This document shows positions 9,656 through 19,139 of a DNA stretch of 64,000 bases, piece after piece (the first letter of the stretch is position 1; each line of letters starts with the position of its first letter). Position numbers and translations under genes: made by a program. Below the pieces are notes generated by a model that saw only the letters and a list, made by a program, of their open reading frames with translations, searched no databases and was not told the DNA's origin. The stretch spans positions 1 through 64,000 of the forward strand of contig CAVZNQ010000035.1 of the NCBI GenBank assembly GCA_963776665.1. The letters run 5' to 3'. The DNA is from Roseiarcus sp963776665. GTDB lineage: Bacteria > Pseudomonadota > Alphaproteobacteria > Rhizobiales > Beijerinckiaceae.

Positions 9656-10918
9656 CTACACCGCCCGAAGCAGCACGTGCTTCTTGCGGCCGAGCGAGAG
9701 CTTGACCACGCCGCCCTTTCTCAGCGCCTCGCGGGTGATGACCGCCTTCTCGTCGCCGAGCGCAACGTCGTTGACCCGCAAGCCGCCGCCGCGAATCTGG
9801 CGGCGCGCCTCGCCGGTCGAGGCGACGAGGCCTGCGCGCATGAAGGCGGCGAGCGCGCCAAGTCCGGCGTCGAACTCCGACCCGGGAACGTCCACGGTCG
9901 GCAGACTCTCGGCGAGCTCGCCTTCCTCGAAGGTCTTGCGCGCCGTGGAGGCGGCTTTTTCCGCCGCTTCGCGCCCATGAAGAAGCGCGGTCGCCTCGCT
10001 GGCGAGCGTCTTCTTGGCCTCGTTGATCTCGGCGCCGGCCAGGCTCTCGAGCCGGCGGATTTCGTCGAGCGGCAGGAGCGTGAACAGTTTCAGGAACCGG
10101 CCGACGTCGGCGTCGTCGGCGTTGCGCCAGAACTGCCAGTAGTCGTACGGCGCGAGCATCGCCGCGTCGAGCCAGATCGCGCCGGCGGCGGTCTTCCCCA
10201 TTTTCGCGCCGGAAGCGAGGGTGATGAGCGGCGTGGTCAGGGCATAGAGCTGCTCGAGGCCCATGCGCCGGCCGAGATCGATGCCGGTGACGATGTTGCC
10301 CCACTGGTCGGAGCCGCCCATTTGCAGGGTCACGCCATGGCGCCTGTTGAGCTCGGCGAAATCGTAGGCCTGCAGGCACATGTAGTTGAATTCGAGGAAC
10401 GTGAGCTCCTGGTCGCGCTCCAGCCTGAGCTTGACCGAATCCATCGCCAGCATGCGGTTGACCGAGAAATGCCGCCCGACCTCGCGCAGGAAATCGATGT
10501 AGTTGAGCTTCGCCAGCCAGTCGGCGTTGTCGGGCATGATCGCGTCGTGCTTGCCCTCGCCAAATCGGATGAAATGCGCGAACGCCCTCCGGATGCCCGC
10601 CTTGTTGGCTTCGATCTCAGCGACTGTCAGCAGCTTTCGGCTCTCGTCCTTGCCGGACGGATCGCCGACCATCGTCGTGCCGCCGCCCATCAGCGCGACC
10701 GGCTTGCCGCCCGTCTCTTGAAGCCAGTGCAGCATCATGATCTGCACCAGGCTGCCGACGTGCAGCGAGGGCGCGGTGCAATCAAAGCCGATGTAGCCGG
10801 CGAGCGTTCCCGAACGCGCCTTGTCGTCGAGGCCCGCAAGATCGGAGCACTGATGGACGAATCCGCGCTCCTGCATGATGCGCAGGAAGTCGGATCGGGG
10901 GCGGAACGCGTCGGTCAA
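9656..10918 (-). CDS. tyrS: Tyrosyl-tRNA synthetase
   Basis: A 420-residue class I aminoacyl-tRNA synthetase that charges tRNA-Tyr. The HIGH motif appears as HVGS at residues 53-56 in CTAPSLHVGSL. The KMSKS loop is KMGKT at 239-243. The tyrosine-site signature GGSDQWGNI is at about 201-209. The C-terminal S4-like RNA-binding domain (about 355-415, with GLVASTGEARRQI) is complete. Length is normal for the bacterial enzyme. The stop codon abuts that of the convergent AsmA-like gene. Confidence 0.97.
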   Translation of the reverse strand: MTDAFRPRSDFLRIMQERGFVHQCSDLAGLDDKARSGTLAGYIGFDCTAPSLHVGSLVQIMMLHWLQETGGKPVALMGGGTTMVGDPSGKDESRKLLTVAEIEANKAGIRRAFAHFIRFGEGKHDAIMPDNADWLAKLNYIDFLREVGRHFSVNRMLAMDSVKLRLERDQELTFLEFNYMCLQAYDFAELNRRHGVTLQMGGSDQWGNIVTGIDLGRRMGLEQLYALTTPLITLASGAKMGKTAAGAIWLDAAMLAPYDYWQFWRNADDADVGRFLKLFTLLPLDEIRRLESLAGAEINEAKKTLASEATALLHGREAAEKAASTARKTFEEGELAESLPTVDVPGSEFDAGLGALAAFMRAGLVASTGEARRQIRGGGLRVNDVALGDEKAVITREALRKGGVVKLSLGRKKHVLLRAV

Positions 10919-11026
10919 GCTTGGTCCTTCGGGCGTTTTTTCGCGGGCGAGCTTTAGGCGGGCCGCGAAGCGAGCGCAACCGCGGCGTTCCTTGGTCGTC
11001 AGGACGCGGCGGCCGGAAAACGCGGC

Positions 11027-12634
11027 CTATTTCCCCGGGTCGTAGCGGTAGGCGCCGATATCGATCGGAGGCTGGCGGGCCGCGCCTGTGATGTCGACTG
11101 CGGGCGCGTCCACGGGATTGCCCGTTCCGATCGCCGTCGCGCCGGACTTCAGCCTCACGTCGAATTTGAATTTCAGCGGATCGAAATTGACAAACTGGGC
11201 TTCCGCGCCGCGCCGGTCGATGATGTTGTGGTCGGCGTACTCGCCCGGCCTCGTGACGCCCCAATTGGCCTTTCCGTTCGGAAAATAGGTGAGTATCCGG
11301 CAACCTCCGGCGATCGCGAGGCAGATGTTGTGATCCAACACGACGTTGGGGTCGATATTATAGGCGAGCAGGCCGACTGTCAGGTTGTTGCGAATGACCA
11401 CATCGTTGGACGGCGCGCCGTCATGGGTCTTGTCGCCGACCATGAGGGTCGGTCTGCAGACGTCGCTCTGCTTCGACCACAAGTCGGCAAGAACCGTGTT
11501 GTTGATGACCTTGCCGTTGTGCACGCTCCCAAAAGTGATGCCATCGCATGCGCTTGTGATGACAACGTTGTTCGTCACCGTGAGATTCGTCCAGTCGCCG
11601 TCGAAAGCGTCGATCGCCTGAAGGAAGTTCGGAAACGGCAGATTGGGATCCGCCTGCCGGATGACGCGATTGCTGTCGATCACGACGTTGCTGTACTTGC
11701 CCGGATAGCCTTGCAGGCCGTCGGGGTGCGCGCCGTCGGCGAGGTCGACGCCGTCATGAACGTAATTCTTGGTGATCATGATGTTGCTGGCGTTGTAGTC
11801 GATGCCGTCGTCGCCGAAATGCTCGATTTCGTTGCCGGAGAAGAGCATGTTGTTCGCAGAGACCGACGCGCCGAATTCGACGTTCGAAATGTGCGAGTTC
11901 GTCACTGAAATGCACGTCACCTCGGCGCCGCCCAGGGCGGAAATCCCGACCTCGCGTCGCCGCGCCCGCCAGTCCGCCTGCGACCAGCCCGACGTGTCGT
12001 CCGCCGACGAGATCTGCATGTTCGTGAAGACAAGGTTCGAGGCCGGCAGGGTCGGGCCGCGGCTGCCAGTCATGACCAGGGGAAAGCGGGTATGCACGGG
12101 CGAACTGTCCTTGGTCGCCTGGACCTTGATGCCGGAAAACACGAGGTACGACGAGGACATCGTGGCGAGAAACTCCAGCACCGGCGTCTGACCCGGCGCG
12201 GCGGCGATCGTGACAAAGCCGGGGTTCTTGAGCCCGATAGTCCAATCGCTGGTGGAGACGTCGCCGTAGTTCCCGCTCATGAGCAGGATCTCGTCGCCGG
12301 GTTGAACCGGGCCTCCTCCGCCGGGGTAGAAATCGTTGGCGGGATTGGCCGGGTTCGGATGCCGGTAAGGCGCGGACGAGAGAAGCGGGGTTTTATAGCC
12401 CGACTGGACGGAAAAGACGGCCTGAAGCGAATTCCACGGCGCCGCCTGCGTGCCGAGACCGCCCGCCGCCGCTGTCTTGCCGTTGACCGGGTCGATGTAC
12501 CAGACGTGGTTGAATGTCGTTGGAGGAACCGGGCAACCCGGATAGACCTCCGCGGCGCTGGCCTCAAGGCCGCCGAAGGCCCAGGCGAGGCACAAAGCTC
12601 CGGCGCAGATCGGTAAGCGGAAGTCGTCCATCAT
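11027..12634 (-). CDS. Secreted right-handed beta-helix protein
   Basis: About 535 residues with a Sec signal peptide ending near ASA-AEV (about residue 28). The start is set at the ATG-ATG pair (12634) rather than the GTG four codons upstream. The body consists of short Asn-rich, Val/Ile-rich turns such as NVVIDSNRVIRQ, LTVTNNVVI and DVVIRNNLTV. This is the pattern of parallel beta-helices found in pectate lyases, polysaccharide lyases and NosD-like carbohydrate-binding proteins. GxHPDGLQGY and DGIDYN resemble the active-site face of such lyases, but I cannot assign a substrate. No polysaccharide gene cluster surrounds it. A periplasmic or extracellular polysaccharide-binding or -cleaving role is inference. 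Confidence 0.8.
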   Translation of the reverse strand: MMDDFRLPICAGALCLAWAFGGLEASAAEVYPGCPVPPTTFNHVWYIDPVNGKTAAAGGLGTQAAPWNSLQAVFSVQSGYKTPLLSSAPYRHPNPANPANDFYPGGGGPVQPGDEILLMSGNYGDVSTSDWTIGLKNPGFVTIAAAPGQTPVLEFLATMSSSYLVFSGIKVQATKDSSPVHTRFPLVMTGSRGPTLPASNLVFTNMQISSADDTSGWSQADWRARRREVGISALGGAEVTCISVTNSHISNVEFGASVSANNMLFSGNEIEHFGDDGIDYNASNIMITKNYVHDGVDLADGAHPDGLQGYPGKYSNVVIDSNRVIRQADPNLPFPNFLQAIDAFDGDWTNLTVTNNVVITSACDGITFGSVHNGKVINNTVLADLWSKQSDVCRPTLMVGDKTHDGAPSNDVVIRNNLTVGLLAYNIDPNVVLDHNICLAIAGGCRILTYFPNGKANWGVTRPGEYADHNIIDRRGAEAQFVNFDPLKFKFDVRLKSGATAIGTGNPVDAPAVDITGAARQPPIDIGAYRYDPGK

Positions 12635-12844
12635 CGTCCCGAACACTCCACGGGGGTCGCGGGGAGGGAGGAAAGTCCAGCGCTATCTAGCCGATATCGC
12701 GCGCCGAGCCAAAGGCGGCCGGAAAGGGTCGTGATTGCGTCCATTTTGGGCGACAACCTTAAGGGACATCGTCCTGCGAATCCGCTAACAGACCGGCGTC
12801 CGCGCCTTTCGACCTGGCGCGCCGCGCTAGGACGCTCGCCCCTC

Positions 12845-13825
12845 ATGTCTCCCCGCCTTGGCGAAGACGACCTCATCGCCCGCTATTTCGCCCCGCTCGC
12901 GGGGCCGGCGGGCCTCGGGTTGCGCGATGACGCGGCGCTGATGCGACCGCCGCCGGGCCAGGACCTTGTGCTGACCGCCGATGCGCTGGTGGCCGGGGTG
13001 CATTTCTTCGCCGACGATCCGCCGGACGGAATCGCGCGCAAGGCGCTGCGCGTCAACCTCTCCGATCTTGCCGCCAAGGGCGCGCGGCCGCTCGGGTTTC
13101 TGCTGACGCTGGCGCTGCCCGGCGGCTGGCGCGAGGATTGGCTCGCGGCCTTCGCCGACGGTCTCCGGGCCGACGGTTCGGCTTTCGACTGCCCGCTCAT
13201 TGGCGGCGACACGGTGGCGACGCCGGGGCCGCTGACGCTGAGCGTGACCGCGGTCGGCTCGGTTCCGGAAGGGCGGATGGCGCGGCGCACCGGGGTGAAG
13301 CCCGGCGACCGAATCTATGTCACCGGCACGATCGGCGACGCCGCGATCGGACTCAGGATCCGGCAGGGGCGCGGGCCCGACATTCCGCCAGCCGACAGGG
13401 CGTTCCTGATCGAGCGGTATCTCATGCCCGAGCCGCGCCTCAGGCTGATCGGCGCCATGACCGCGCATGCGACCGGCGGCATGGACGTCTCGGACGGCTT
13501 CGCTGGCGATCTGACCAAGATGCTCGACGCATCCGGGGTCGGCGCCCGGGCGCCGATCCTCAGCCCTCCGCTGTCGCCGGCCGCCCGTGCGGCGATCGCC
13601 GCCGATCCGGGCCTGTTCGAAGTTGCGGCGACCGGCGGCGACGACTATGAGCTTCTTGCCTCGGCTACGCCCGCTTCGGCGCCCGCCTTCGAGGCCGAGG
13701 CCGCTGCGGCGGGCGTGCCGTTGACGTTCATCGGCGAAGCGGTCGAGGGTCGCCGGGCGCCGAGCTTCCTCGGCCCCGACGGCCGCCCGGTCGCCTTTGC
13801 CCGCGGCGCCTACTCCCATTTTTGA
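12845..13825 (+). CDS. thiL: Thiamine-monophosphate kinase
   Basis: A 326-residue enzyme that phosphorylates thiamine monophosphate to thiamine diphosphate. The start ATG 12845 gives the usual N-terminus with GEDDLIARYF. Family motifs are DDAAL at residues 28-32, VNLSDLAAKGA at about 72-82, GGDT near 123 and GGMDVSDGFAGDL near 215, which bind Mg-ATP and substrate. It belongs to the AIR-synthase-like fold. It is followed 11 bases later by an IMPase-like gene on the same strand, so the two are probably cotranscribed. No TPP riboswitch is visible upstream. Confidence 0.95.
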   Translation: MSPRLGEDDLIARYFAPLAGPAGLGLRDDAALMRPPPGQDLVLTADALVAGVHFFADDPPDGIARKALRVNLSDLAAKGARPLGFLLTLALPGGWREDWLAAFADGLRADGSAFDCPLIGGDTVATPGPLTLSVTAVGSVPEGRMARRTGVKPGDRIYVTGTIGDAAIGLRIRQGRGPDIPPADRAFLIERYLMPEPRLRLIGAMTAHATGGMDVSDGFAGDLTKMLDASGVGARAPILSPPLSPAARAAIAADPGLFEVAATGGDDYELLASATPASAPAFEAEAAAAGVPLTFIGEAVEGRRAPSFLGPDGRPVAFARGAYSHF

Positions 13826-13836
13826 AAGCCATCCGG

Positions 13837-14649
13837 ATGACACAAGCCGCCTCGGCGCTCATGGACATGCGACTGCTCGCAGCGCAGGCGGTCGCGCGCG
13901 AGGCGGGCGCGAGGGCGCGGCGCCGCTTTCTCGACCGTTCGTTCGCCAGTCGGGTTCAAGGGACCGCAGGACTTTCTCACCGAGGTCGACGGCGAGACTG
14001 AGGCCTTCATCGCCGAGCGCCTCGCGAAGGTCTTTCCGACCGATGGGTTCATCGGCGAGGAGAGCCACGCGCGCCCCGCCGGCGCGGGCGGGGCGGTGTG
14101 GGTCGTCGATCCGATCGACGGCACCGCGAACTTCGCCCGCGGCGTGCCGCATTTCTGCGTCTCGATCGCCTGCGTCGCCGACGGCAGGGTCGAGGTCGGG
14201 GTCATCTATAATCCGATGCTCGACGAATTGTTCGCCGCCCGGCGCGGCGGCGGGGCGCGGCTCAACGGCGCGCCGATCAGCGCGTCCGAACGCCACTCTC
14301 GCTCGCGCAATGCTCGGTCGAGGTCGGCTGGAACTCGCGTGCGGGCTTCGGTCAATATGTCGACCTCCTGCGGCGGGTCGCCTCGACTGGAGCTTCGCCT
14401 TCGCGCACCGGCTCGGGCGCGCTCGCCATCGCCTATGTCGCCGCCGGACGGCTCGACGGCTTTGTCGAACATCACATCAACGCCTGGGACTGTCTCGCCG
14501 GCATATTGCTGGTGAGCGAGGCCGGCGGTTACGTCAGCGATTTTCTAACGGGAGACGGCCTGACCAAGGGCAACGCGCTCGTCGCGTCGGCGCCCGGCGT
14601 CAGGGACGCCCTGATCGCCGCCGCGGCCTTCGAGGGCGTCGCCCCGTGA
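13837..14649 (+). CDS. Inositol monophosphatase family protein, frame broken twice
   Basis: An IMPase/CysQ-like Mg-dependent sugar-phosphate phosphatase that would be about 270 residues. Read in three pieces, it contains FKGPQDFLTEVDGE, GEES, the metal site DPIDGTANF, YNPMLDELF and the C-terminal AWDCLAGILLVSEAGG, all canonical. The frame shifts near 13945 and shifts back near 14295, so the two breaks compensate each other. As written the gene is inactive, yet every motif is intact. I think two single-base sequence errors are more likely than decay. The stop overlaps the GTG start of the next gene (GTGA), suggesting translational coupling. Confidence 0.82.
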
Positions 14650-15515
14650 CCGGGATCACGCTCGCCCACGGCGACGCGCAGGCGACGATCGCGCTCCTCG
14701 GCGCCGAGGCGAGGCAGTGGCGGGTCGGCGGGCGCGAGTTGATGTGGCCCGGCGATCCGGCGATCTGGAGCGAAATCAGTCCGATCCTCTATCCGGTGGT
14801 CGGCTGGACGCGCAACGGCGAGGAGCGGGTCGAGGGTCGCACTTACCCTCTCGCGCTCCACGGCTTCGCGCGGTTCGAGACCTTCGCCGTCGAGTCGTCG
14901 ACGGCCGACTTCGCCCGGCTCGTCCTCAACGACAATGCGCGCACGCGCGCAGTCTATCCGTTTGCTTTCACGCTCGCGGTCGAATACCGGCTGAGCGCCG
15001 ACGCGCTCGCCATTGCGATCGAGGTCGCCAATCCCGGCGCCGCGCCTGCGCCTTACGCCTGCGGGCTGCATCCGGGCTTCCGCTGGCCGCTTGGCGCGGC
15101 GGGGCGCGAGGGCGCTCTTGTCCGGTTCGATCAGGCGGAGCGGCCCGAGGTTCCGCGCATCGCGCCGGGCGGGCTCATCGGCGGGACCAGGCGTCCGATT
15201 CCGCTTCAGGGCCGCGAGCTCAAGCTCACCGACGCGCTGTTCGCTCACGACGCGCTCTGCTTTCTCGACTGCGCGAGCCGCTCGCTTGCCTTCGTCGATG
15301 CTTCGGGCGCGTCGATCACGATGGAATACCCGGGCTATCCGCACGCCGCGCTGTGGACGAGGCCACAAGCGCCGTTCCTTTGCCTCGAGGCCTGGACCGG
15401 CTACAGCGATCCGGAGGGGTTTACGGGCGACCTCATCGACAAGCCTGGCATGCGCGCGCTCGAGCCAGGAACGCGCGCGCGCCACGAGGCGCGCTTCGTC
15501 TTCCGGTCCGAGTGA
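14646..15515 (+). CDS. Aldose 1-epimerase family protein (galactose mutarotase-like)
   Basis: About 289 residues, starting at GTG 14646 that overlaps the preceding stop. The beta-sandwich mutarotase fold is indicated by LHGFARFETF, SDALAIAIEVANPG (about residues 115-130) and the His in CGLHPGFRWPL, which corresponds to the catalytic histidine. The late region LCLEAWTGYSDPEGF holds the conserved acidic residue. This subgroup (LacX/YeaD-like) converts or removes phosphate from sugar anomers; the exact substrate is unknown. It sits in the thiL-IMPase-epimerase-folD run on the plus strand. Confidence 0.85.
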   Translation: MTGITLAHGDAQATIALLGAEARQWRVGGRELMWPGDPAIWSEISPILYPVVGWTRNGEERVEGRTYPLALHGFARFETFAVESSTADFARLVLNDNARTRAVYPFAFTLAVEYRLSADALAIAIEVANPGAAPAPYACGLHPGFRWPLGAAGREGALVRFDQAERPEVPRIAPGGLIGGTRRPIPLQGRELKLTDALFAHDALCFLDCASRSLAFVDASGASITMEYPGYPHAALWTRPQAPFLCLEAWTGYSDPEGFTGDLIDKPGMRALEPGTRARHEARFVFRSE

Positions 15516-15528
15516 GGCTGCATCCCCA

Positions 15529-16434
15529 ATGTCTGCGCATGGACGATCCGCGACCGACGCTTCCGCTTTCGTGCTCGACGGCGCCGCGATCGCCGAGGGC
15601 GTGCTGGCGAAAGTCGCGGAGGGGGCGCGGGCGCTCGCCGCGCAAGGCGTGACGCCCGGCCTCGCGGTCGTCCTGGTCGGCGACAATCCGGCGAGCCAGA
15701 CCTATGTCGCCGGCAAGGGCAGGGCGGCCAAGGCGTGCGGCTTCCATTCGATCCAGCACACCCTGCCGGCCGAGACGAGCGAGCCGGAACTGCTCACGCT
15801 CATCGAGGCGCTCAACGCCGATCCGGCCGTGCACGGCGTTCTGGTGCAATTGCCGCTGCCCGCAGGCATCGATTCGTCGCGGGTGCTGGAGGCGGTCTCG
15901 CCCGCCAAGGACGTCGACGGCTTTCATCCGATCAATGTCGGCCTGCTGTCGGTCGGCGATACCAGCCGGGCGCTCATCCCCTGCACGCCGGCCGGCGCGA
16001 TGATCCTCATCGACCGGGCCTGCGAGCGGCTCGGCTGGTCGCCGGAAGGCATGGAGGCCGTCATCATCGGCCGCTCGAACATCGTCGGCAAGCCGATGGC
16101 CCAGCTCCTGCTCGCGCGCCATTGCACGGTGACGATCGCTCATTCGCGCACCCTCGACTTGCCCGCGGTCGCACGCCGCGCCGACATCCTCGTCGCCGCC
16201 GTCGGCAGGCCGGAGATGGTGCGCGGCGACTGGGTCAAGCCGGGGGCGATCGTCATCGACGTCGGCATCAACCGCGTCGCTGCGGAAGGCCATGACGCGT
16301 CGGGCAAGCGCAAGACCCGGCTCGTCGGCGACGTCGCCTATGGGGAGGCCGCCGCGGTCGCGGGCGCGATCACGCCTGTCCCCGGCGGCGTCGGGCGCAT
16401 GACCATCGCCATGCTGATGGCCAATACGCTCTGA
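15529..16434 (+). CDS. folD: Methylenetetrahydrofolate dehydrogenase/cyclohydrolase
   Basis: A 301-residue bifunctional enzyme interconverting 5,10-methylene-THF, methenyl-THF and 10-formyl-THF with NADP, in one-carbon metabolism. The start ATG 15529 lies 13 bases after the epimerase stop. The catalytic Tyr/Lys region is YVAGKGRAAKACG. VQLPLPAGID and KDVDGFHPINVG follow. The NADP site is GRSNIVGKPMAQLL, and PVPGGVGRMT ends the protein. All motifs are complete and the length is slightly above the usual 285-300. Confidence 0.97.
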   Translation: MSAHGRSATDASAFVLDGAAIAEGVLAKVAEGARALAAQGVTPGLAVVLVGDNPASQTYVAGKGRAAKACGFHSIQHTLPAETSEPELLTLIEALNADPAVHGVLVQLPLPAGIDSSRVLEAVSPAKDVDGFHPINVGLLSVGDTSRALIPCTPAGAMILIDRACERLGWSPEGMEAVIIGRSNIVGKPMAQLLLARHCTVTIAHSRTLDLPAVARRADILVAAVGRPEMVRGDWVKPGAIVIDVGINRVAAEGHDASGKRKTRLVGDVAYGEAAAVAGAITPVPGGVGRMTIAMLMANTL

Positions 16435-16474
16435 AGCGGCGAAACGGGCGGCGGGCGCCTGAGCCGGTTGCTCT

Positions 16475-18432
16475 CTACCCCGGCGCCTTCACGACGTGAT
16501 ACTCGATGCGGCGGTTTTTCAGCCGCCCCTCGGCGGTGTCGTTGCTGGCGACGGGATCGGTCTCGCCGTAGCCTTTGGCGATCAGCATGTCCGGATCCGC
16601 GCCGTACGTGATGAGCGCCTCGCGCACCGCCTCGGCGCGTTTCTGCGACAGCGCCAGGTTCAGCGCCGCATCGCCGGTGTTGTCGGTGTAGCCGGCGATC
16701 TCGAGCACATTGCCGGCCTTGAGCTGCTTCAACTCCGAGGCGGCGATCTTGAGGAACGGCGCCATCGATTCCGGCACTTCCGCGCTGTCCGAGGCGAAGG
16801 TCACCACGGAGTCGTTGAGCGCGAAAAGGAGATCCTTGACGTCGAAGCCGGACTGAAGCGACGCGAGCTCGCTCGTCGCTCTGTCGTTGGCGATGGCGAT
16901 CGCCGCCGCGGTCTTGTCGCTGAGCGCGCCCACGGCGACGCCCGCGCCGAGCGCGCTCTTGAGCGCCTCGATGATCTTGTCGCGAGCGGCGTCCTCAATG
17001 GCGGCGCCGCCCACATTGACCTGGTCGCCGACGAAGAGCGCGTCGACATTGGCGCCTTTGAGCGCGTCGAGCGCGGCGCGGAAGGCGCCGAGCCACGGCG
17101 CAGCGCCGGCGTTCTGATTGACGCTAATGTCGCTCTTCACGTTGTCCGCGCCAAAGACGTCGTTGAGCGCATTGAGGATCGAGGTCTTCGAGTCGTCGTC
17201 GGGCACCGATCCTGACGCGCGCACGGCGCCGTTTTCGTTCGAGAGGGCAAGTCGAGCCGGCGTCGCAACGGGCGCGGGGGCGTTTGGCTCGGCGGTGGCG
17301 ACCGCTGCAGGAGCCGGGGTCGCGGGCGTCTCCGCGGTCGCCGGAGCGGGGGCGGCCGCAGCCGGGGTCTGCTGAGCTTCGGTCGCGGCAGGCGGCGCTG
17401 GCGGTTGCTGCGCTTCGGCCGCAGGAGGAGGCGCGGGCGACGCCTGCTGCGCTTCGGTCGCAGGAGGAGGCGCGGGCGACGCCTGCTGCGCTTCGGTCGC
17501 AGGAGGAGGCGCGGGCGGCGTCTGCTGCGCCTCAGTCGCAGGAGGAGGCGCGGGCGGGGTCTGCTGCGCCTCGGTCGCAGGAGGAGGCGCGGGCGGGGTC
17601 TGCTGCGCCTCAGTCGCAGGAGGAGGCGCGGGCGGCGCTTGCTGCGCTTCGGTCGCAGGAGGGGGCGCGGGCGGCGGTTGCTGCGCTTCGGTCGCAGGAG
17701 GGCGGGGCGCGCTGCGCCTCGGTCGCAGGAGGGGGCGGCGTGCTGCTGCGCTTCGGTCGCAGGAGGAGGCGCGGGCGCCGCCGGGGCGGGCGCTGGCGCG
17801 AGCTGCGCCTGCTGCGCTTCGGTCGCGGGAGCAGTCGCAGGCGCTTGCGCCGCCGGTTCCGGCGCATTGGCGACCGGCGTGCCGGACGGCATCCGGTTGA
17901 GGGTCGACCAGAAATAAGAGAGGAGGCCGACCACGACCAGCGCGGCGAGCGCCGGCCACAGCCAGCGCGCGACGCCCGAGGGTTCCGGCGTCCGGCTCGG
18001 CGGCGCATCGACCCCTCGCGGCGGGACCACGGCAGCCGGCGCCGGCGAAAGGAACTTCGTGATCTCCGCGGGCACGCCATCGGGGACGACGCCGCCGGGC
18101 GTCAGGAGGCCGACGATTTTCGGCAACGCATAGCCCGTGGCGGTTGCAACCACGCCTTGTGTCAGGCCGACGCGGCTCGCCAGGCCGCCGAGCGCCGGGG
18201 AGCCGAGCGCCCGCTCGATCTGCTGAGCGGAAAGCGCGGTCGCCTGCGGACGGCCGAGCCAGGACCCGATCTCCCAGGTCAGCCCGCGTGTCTTGAGCTT
18301 GGCGAGGAAACCGCCCAGGCCGCCGGGCGTACCGGCGATCATCGCCAGAACTTCCCTGACCAGCACGCGGCTGTTGGCGCCAAGCCCGAACCGGCTGGCC
18401 AGGTCGTCGATCAGCACGTCGAACGTCGCCAT
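16475..18432 (-). CDS. YidB-like/OmpA fusion protein with Pro-Ala repeat linker, frame broken in repeats
   Basis: A modular envelope protein. Residues 1-130 are YidB/DUF937-like (MATFDVLIDDLASRFGLG, LSAQQIERALG). One membrane segment (WPALAALVVVGLLSYFW) lies at about 170-186. A long Pro/Ala/Gln linker built of 13-residue repeats (ATEAQQ-PPAPPP) follows, then a BON-like stretch and a C-terminal OmpA domain with EIAGYTDNTGD and LSQKRAEAVREAL for peptidoglycan binding. The start is ATG 18432 after GGGAGGAA. Between about 17,695 and 17,765 the frame shifts twice inside irregular repeat units; both ends otherwise read cleanly. The shifts could be sequence error or slippage at the repeats. It probably links inner membrane and cell wall. 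Confidence 0.8.
17406..17785 (-). repeat. 39-bp tandem repeat encoding a 13-residue Pro/Gln unit
   Basis: Seven exact-length 39-bp units begin at 17406, 17445, 17484, 17523, 17562, 17601 and 17640. Shorter irregular units (about 34 and 31 bp) and one more full-length unit follow up to about 17785. Units differ only at a few bases. On the minus strand they encode ATEAQQ followed by a Pro/Ala heptad. The two irregular units are where the reading frame of the host gene breaks. Confidence 0.95.
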
Positions 18433-18553
18433 GCTTTCCTCCCCAAAGCGTCCCTTGCGGCCGCAAGCCTCGCAGAGGACAATGTCCACTCGATGGCGGG
18501 GAGCCCCCGGTCGAAAAAGCCGCCTGCGCCGGCGCGTCCGGCCGCGACGCCGG

Positions 18554-19129
18554 CTATCCCATAAGCCCCTTCGCCTTCGCGTAATAGATGAGCGCGATCG
18601 TCTTGGCGTCGGCGATCGCGCCGCGCTCGATCATCGCCAGCGCCTCGGCCAATGGGATCTCGATGACCTCGATGTGCTCGTCCGCGTCGACCCCGCCGCC
18701 GCGCCCGACCCGATCCGCTTCGCCGTAGGGCGCAACGAAGCAGAAAATCTTTTCCGTCATGCCGCCCGGACTCATGTAGGCGTCGAAGGCGTGGGCAGGC
18801 TCACGGACGACGATCCCGGTCTCCTCGAGCGCCTCGCGGATCGCGCAAGCCTTGGGCGGATCGCCGTCGAGCATCCCGGCGCAGGCCTCGACCGTCGCCA
18901 GCGCTCCGTCGCTGAGGTAGGCGCCGGCCCGGAACTGCTTGACCAGCGCGACGACGCCGCGCTTCGGATCGTAGAGCAGCACCGCCGCCGCCAGCCCATG
19001 GCGATAGACTTCGTGCGAGAGCGCCCGCTTCGAGCCGTCGTCCTCGATCACCTCGATCTCGTCTTTTGTCAGATCGAAGCGGCCCCTGTGGAGGAGCGTT
19101 TCCCCGGTCACGCGTGCGGCTTTGGCCAT
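18554..19129 (-). CDS. Nudix hydrolase, NudK/ADP-ribose-pyrophosphatase-like
   Basis: A 191-residue Nudix enzyme cleaving a nucleoside-diphosphate sugar such as ADP-ribose or GDP-mannose. The Nudix box is CAGMLDGD...AIREALEETGI at about residues 84-109. REALEETG carries the metal-binding glutamates, and the upstream Glu is replaced by Asp as in the NudK branch. It lies 10 bases downstream of nadK on the same strand, so the two are likely cotranscribed and linked to NAD(P) turnover. The substrate is not determinable from sequence. Confidence 0.88.
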   Translation of the reverse strand: MAKAARVTGETLLHRGRFDLTKDEIEVIEDDGSKRALSHEVYRHGLAAAVLLYDPKRGVVALVKQFRAGAYLSDGALATVEACAGMLDGDPPKACAIREALEETGIVVREPAHAFDAYMSPGGMTEKIFCFVAPYGEADRVGRGGGVDADEHIEVIEIPLAEALAMIERGAIADAKTIALIYYAKAKGLMG

Positions 19130-19139
19130 CGCATGGCGC

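Noticed and set aside
12661..12700. GAGGAAAGTCC-like motif resembling the conserved P4 part of RNase P RNA
   Set aside because: Only about 180 non-coding bases surround it and no other RNase P RNA segment is present; it is a chance match.
17406..17785. Possible CRISPR array
   Set aside because: Units are contiguous 39-mers without spacers and encode a protein linker.
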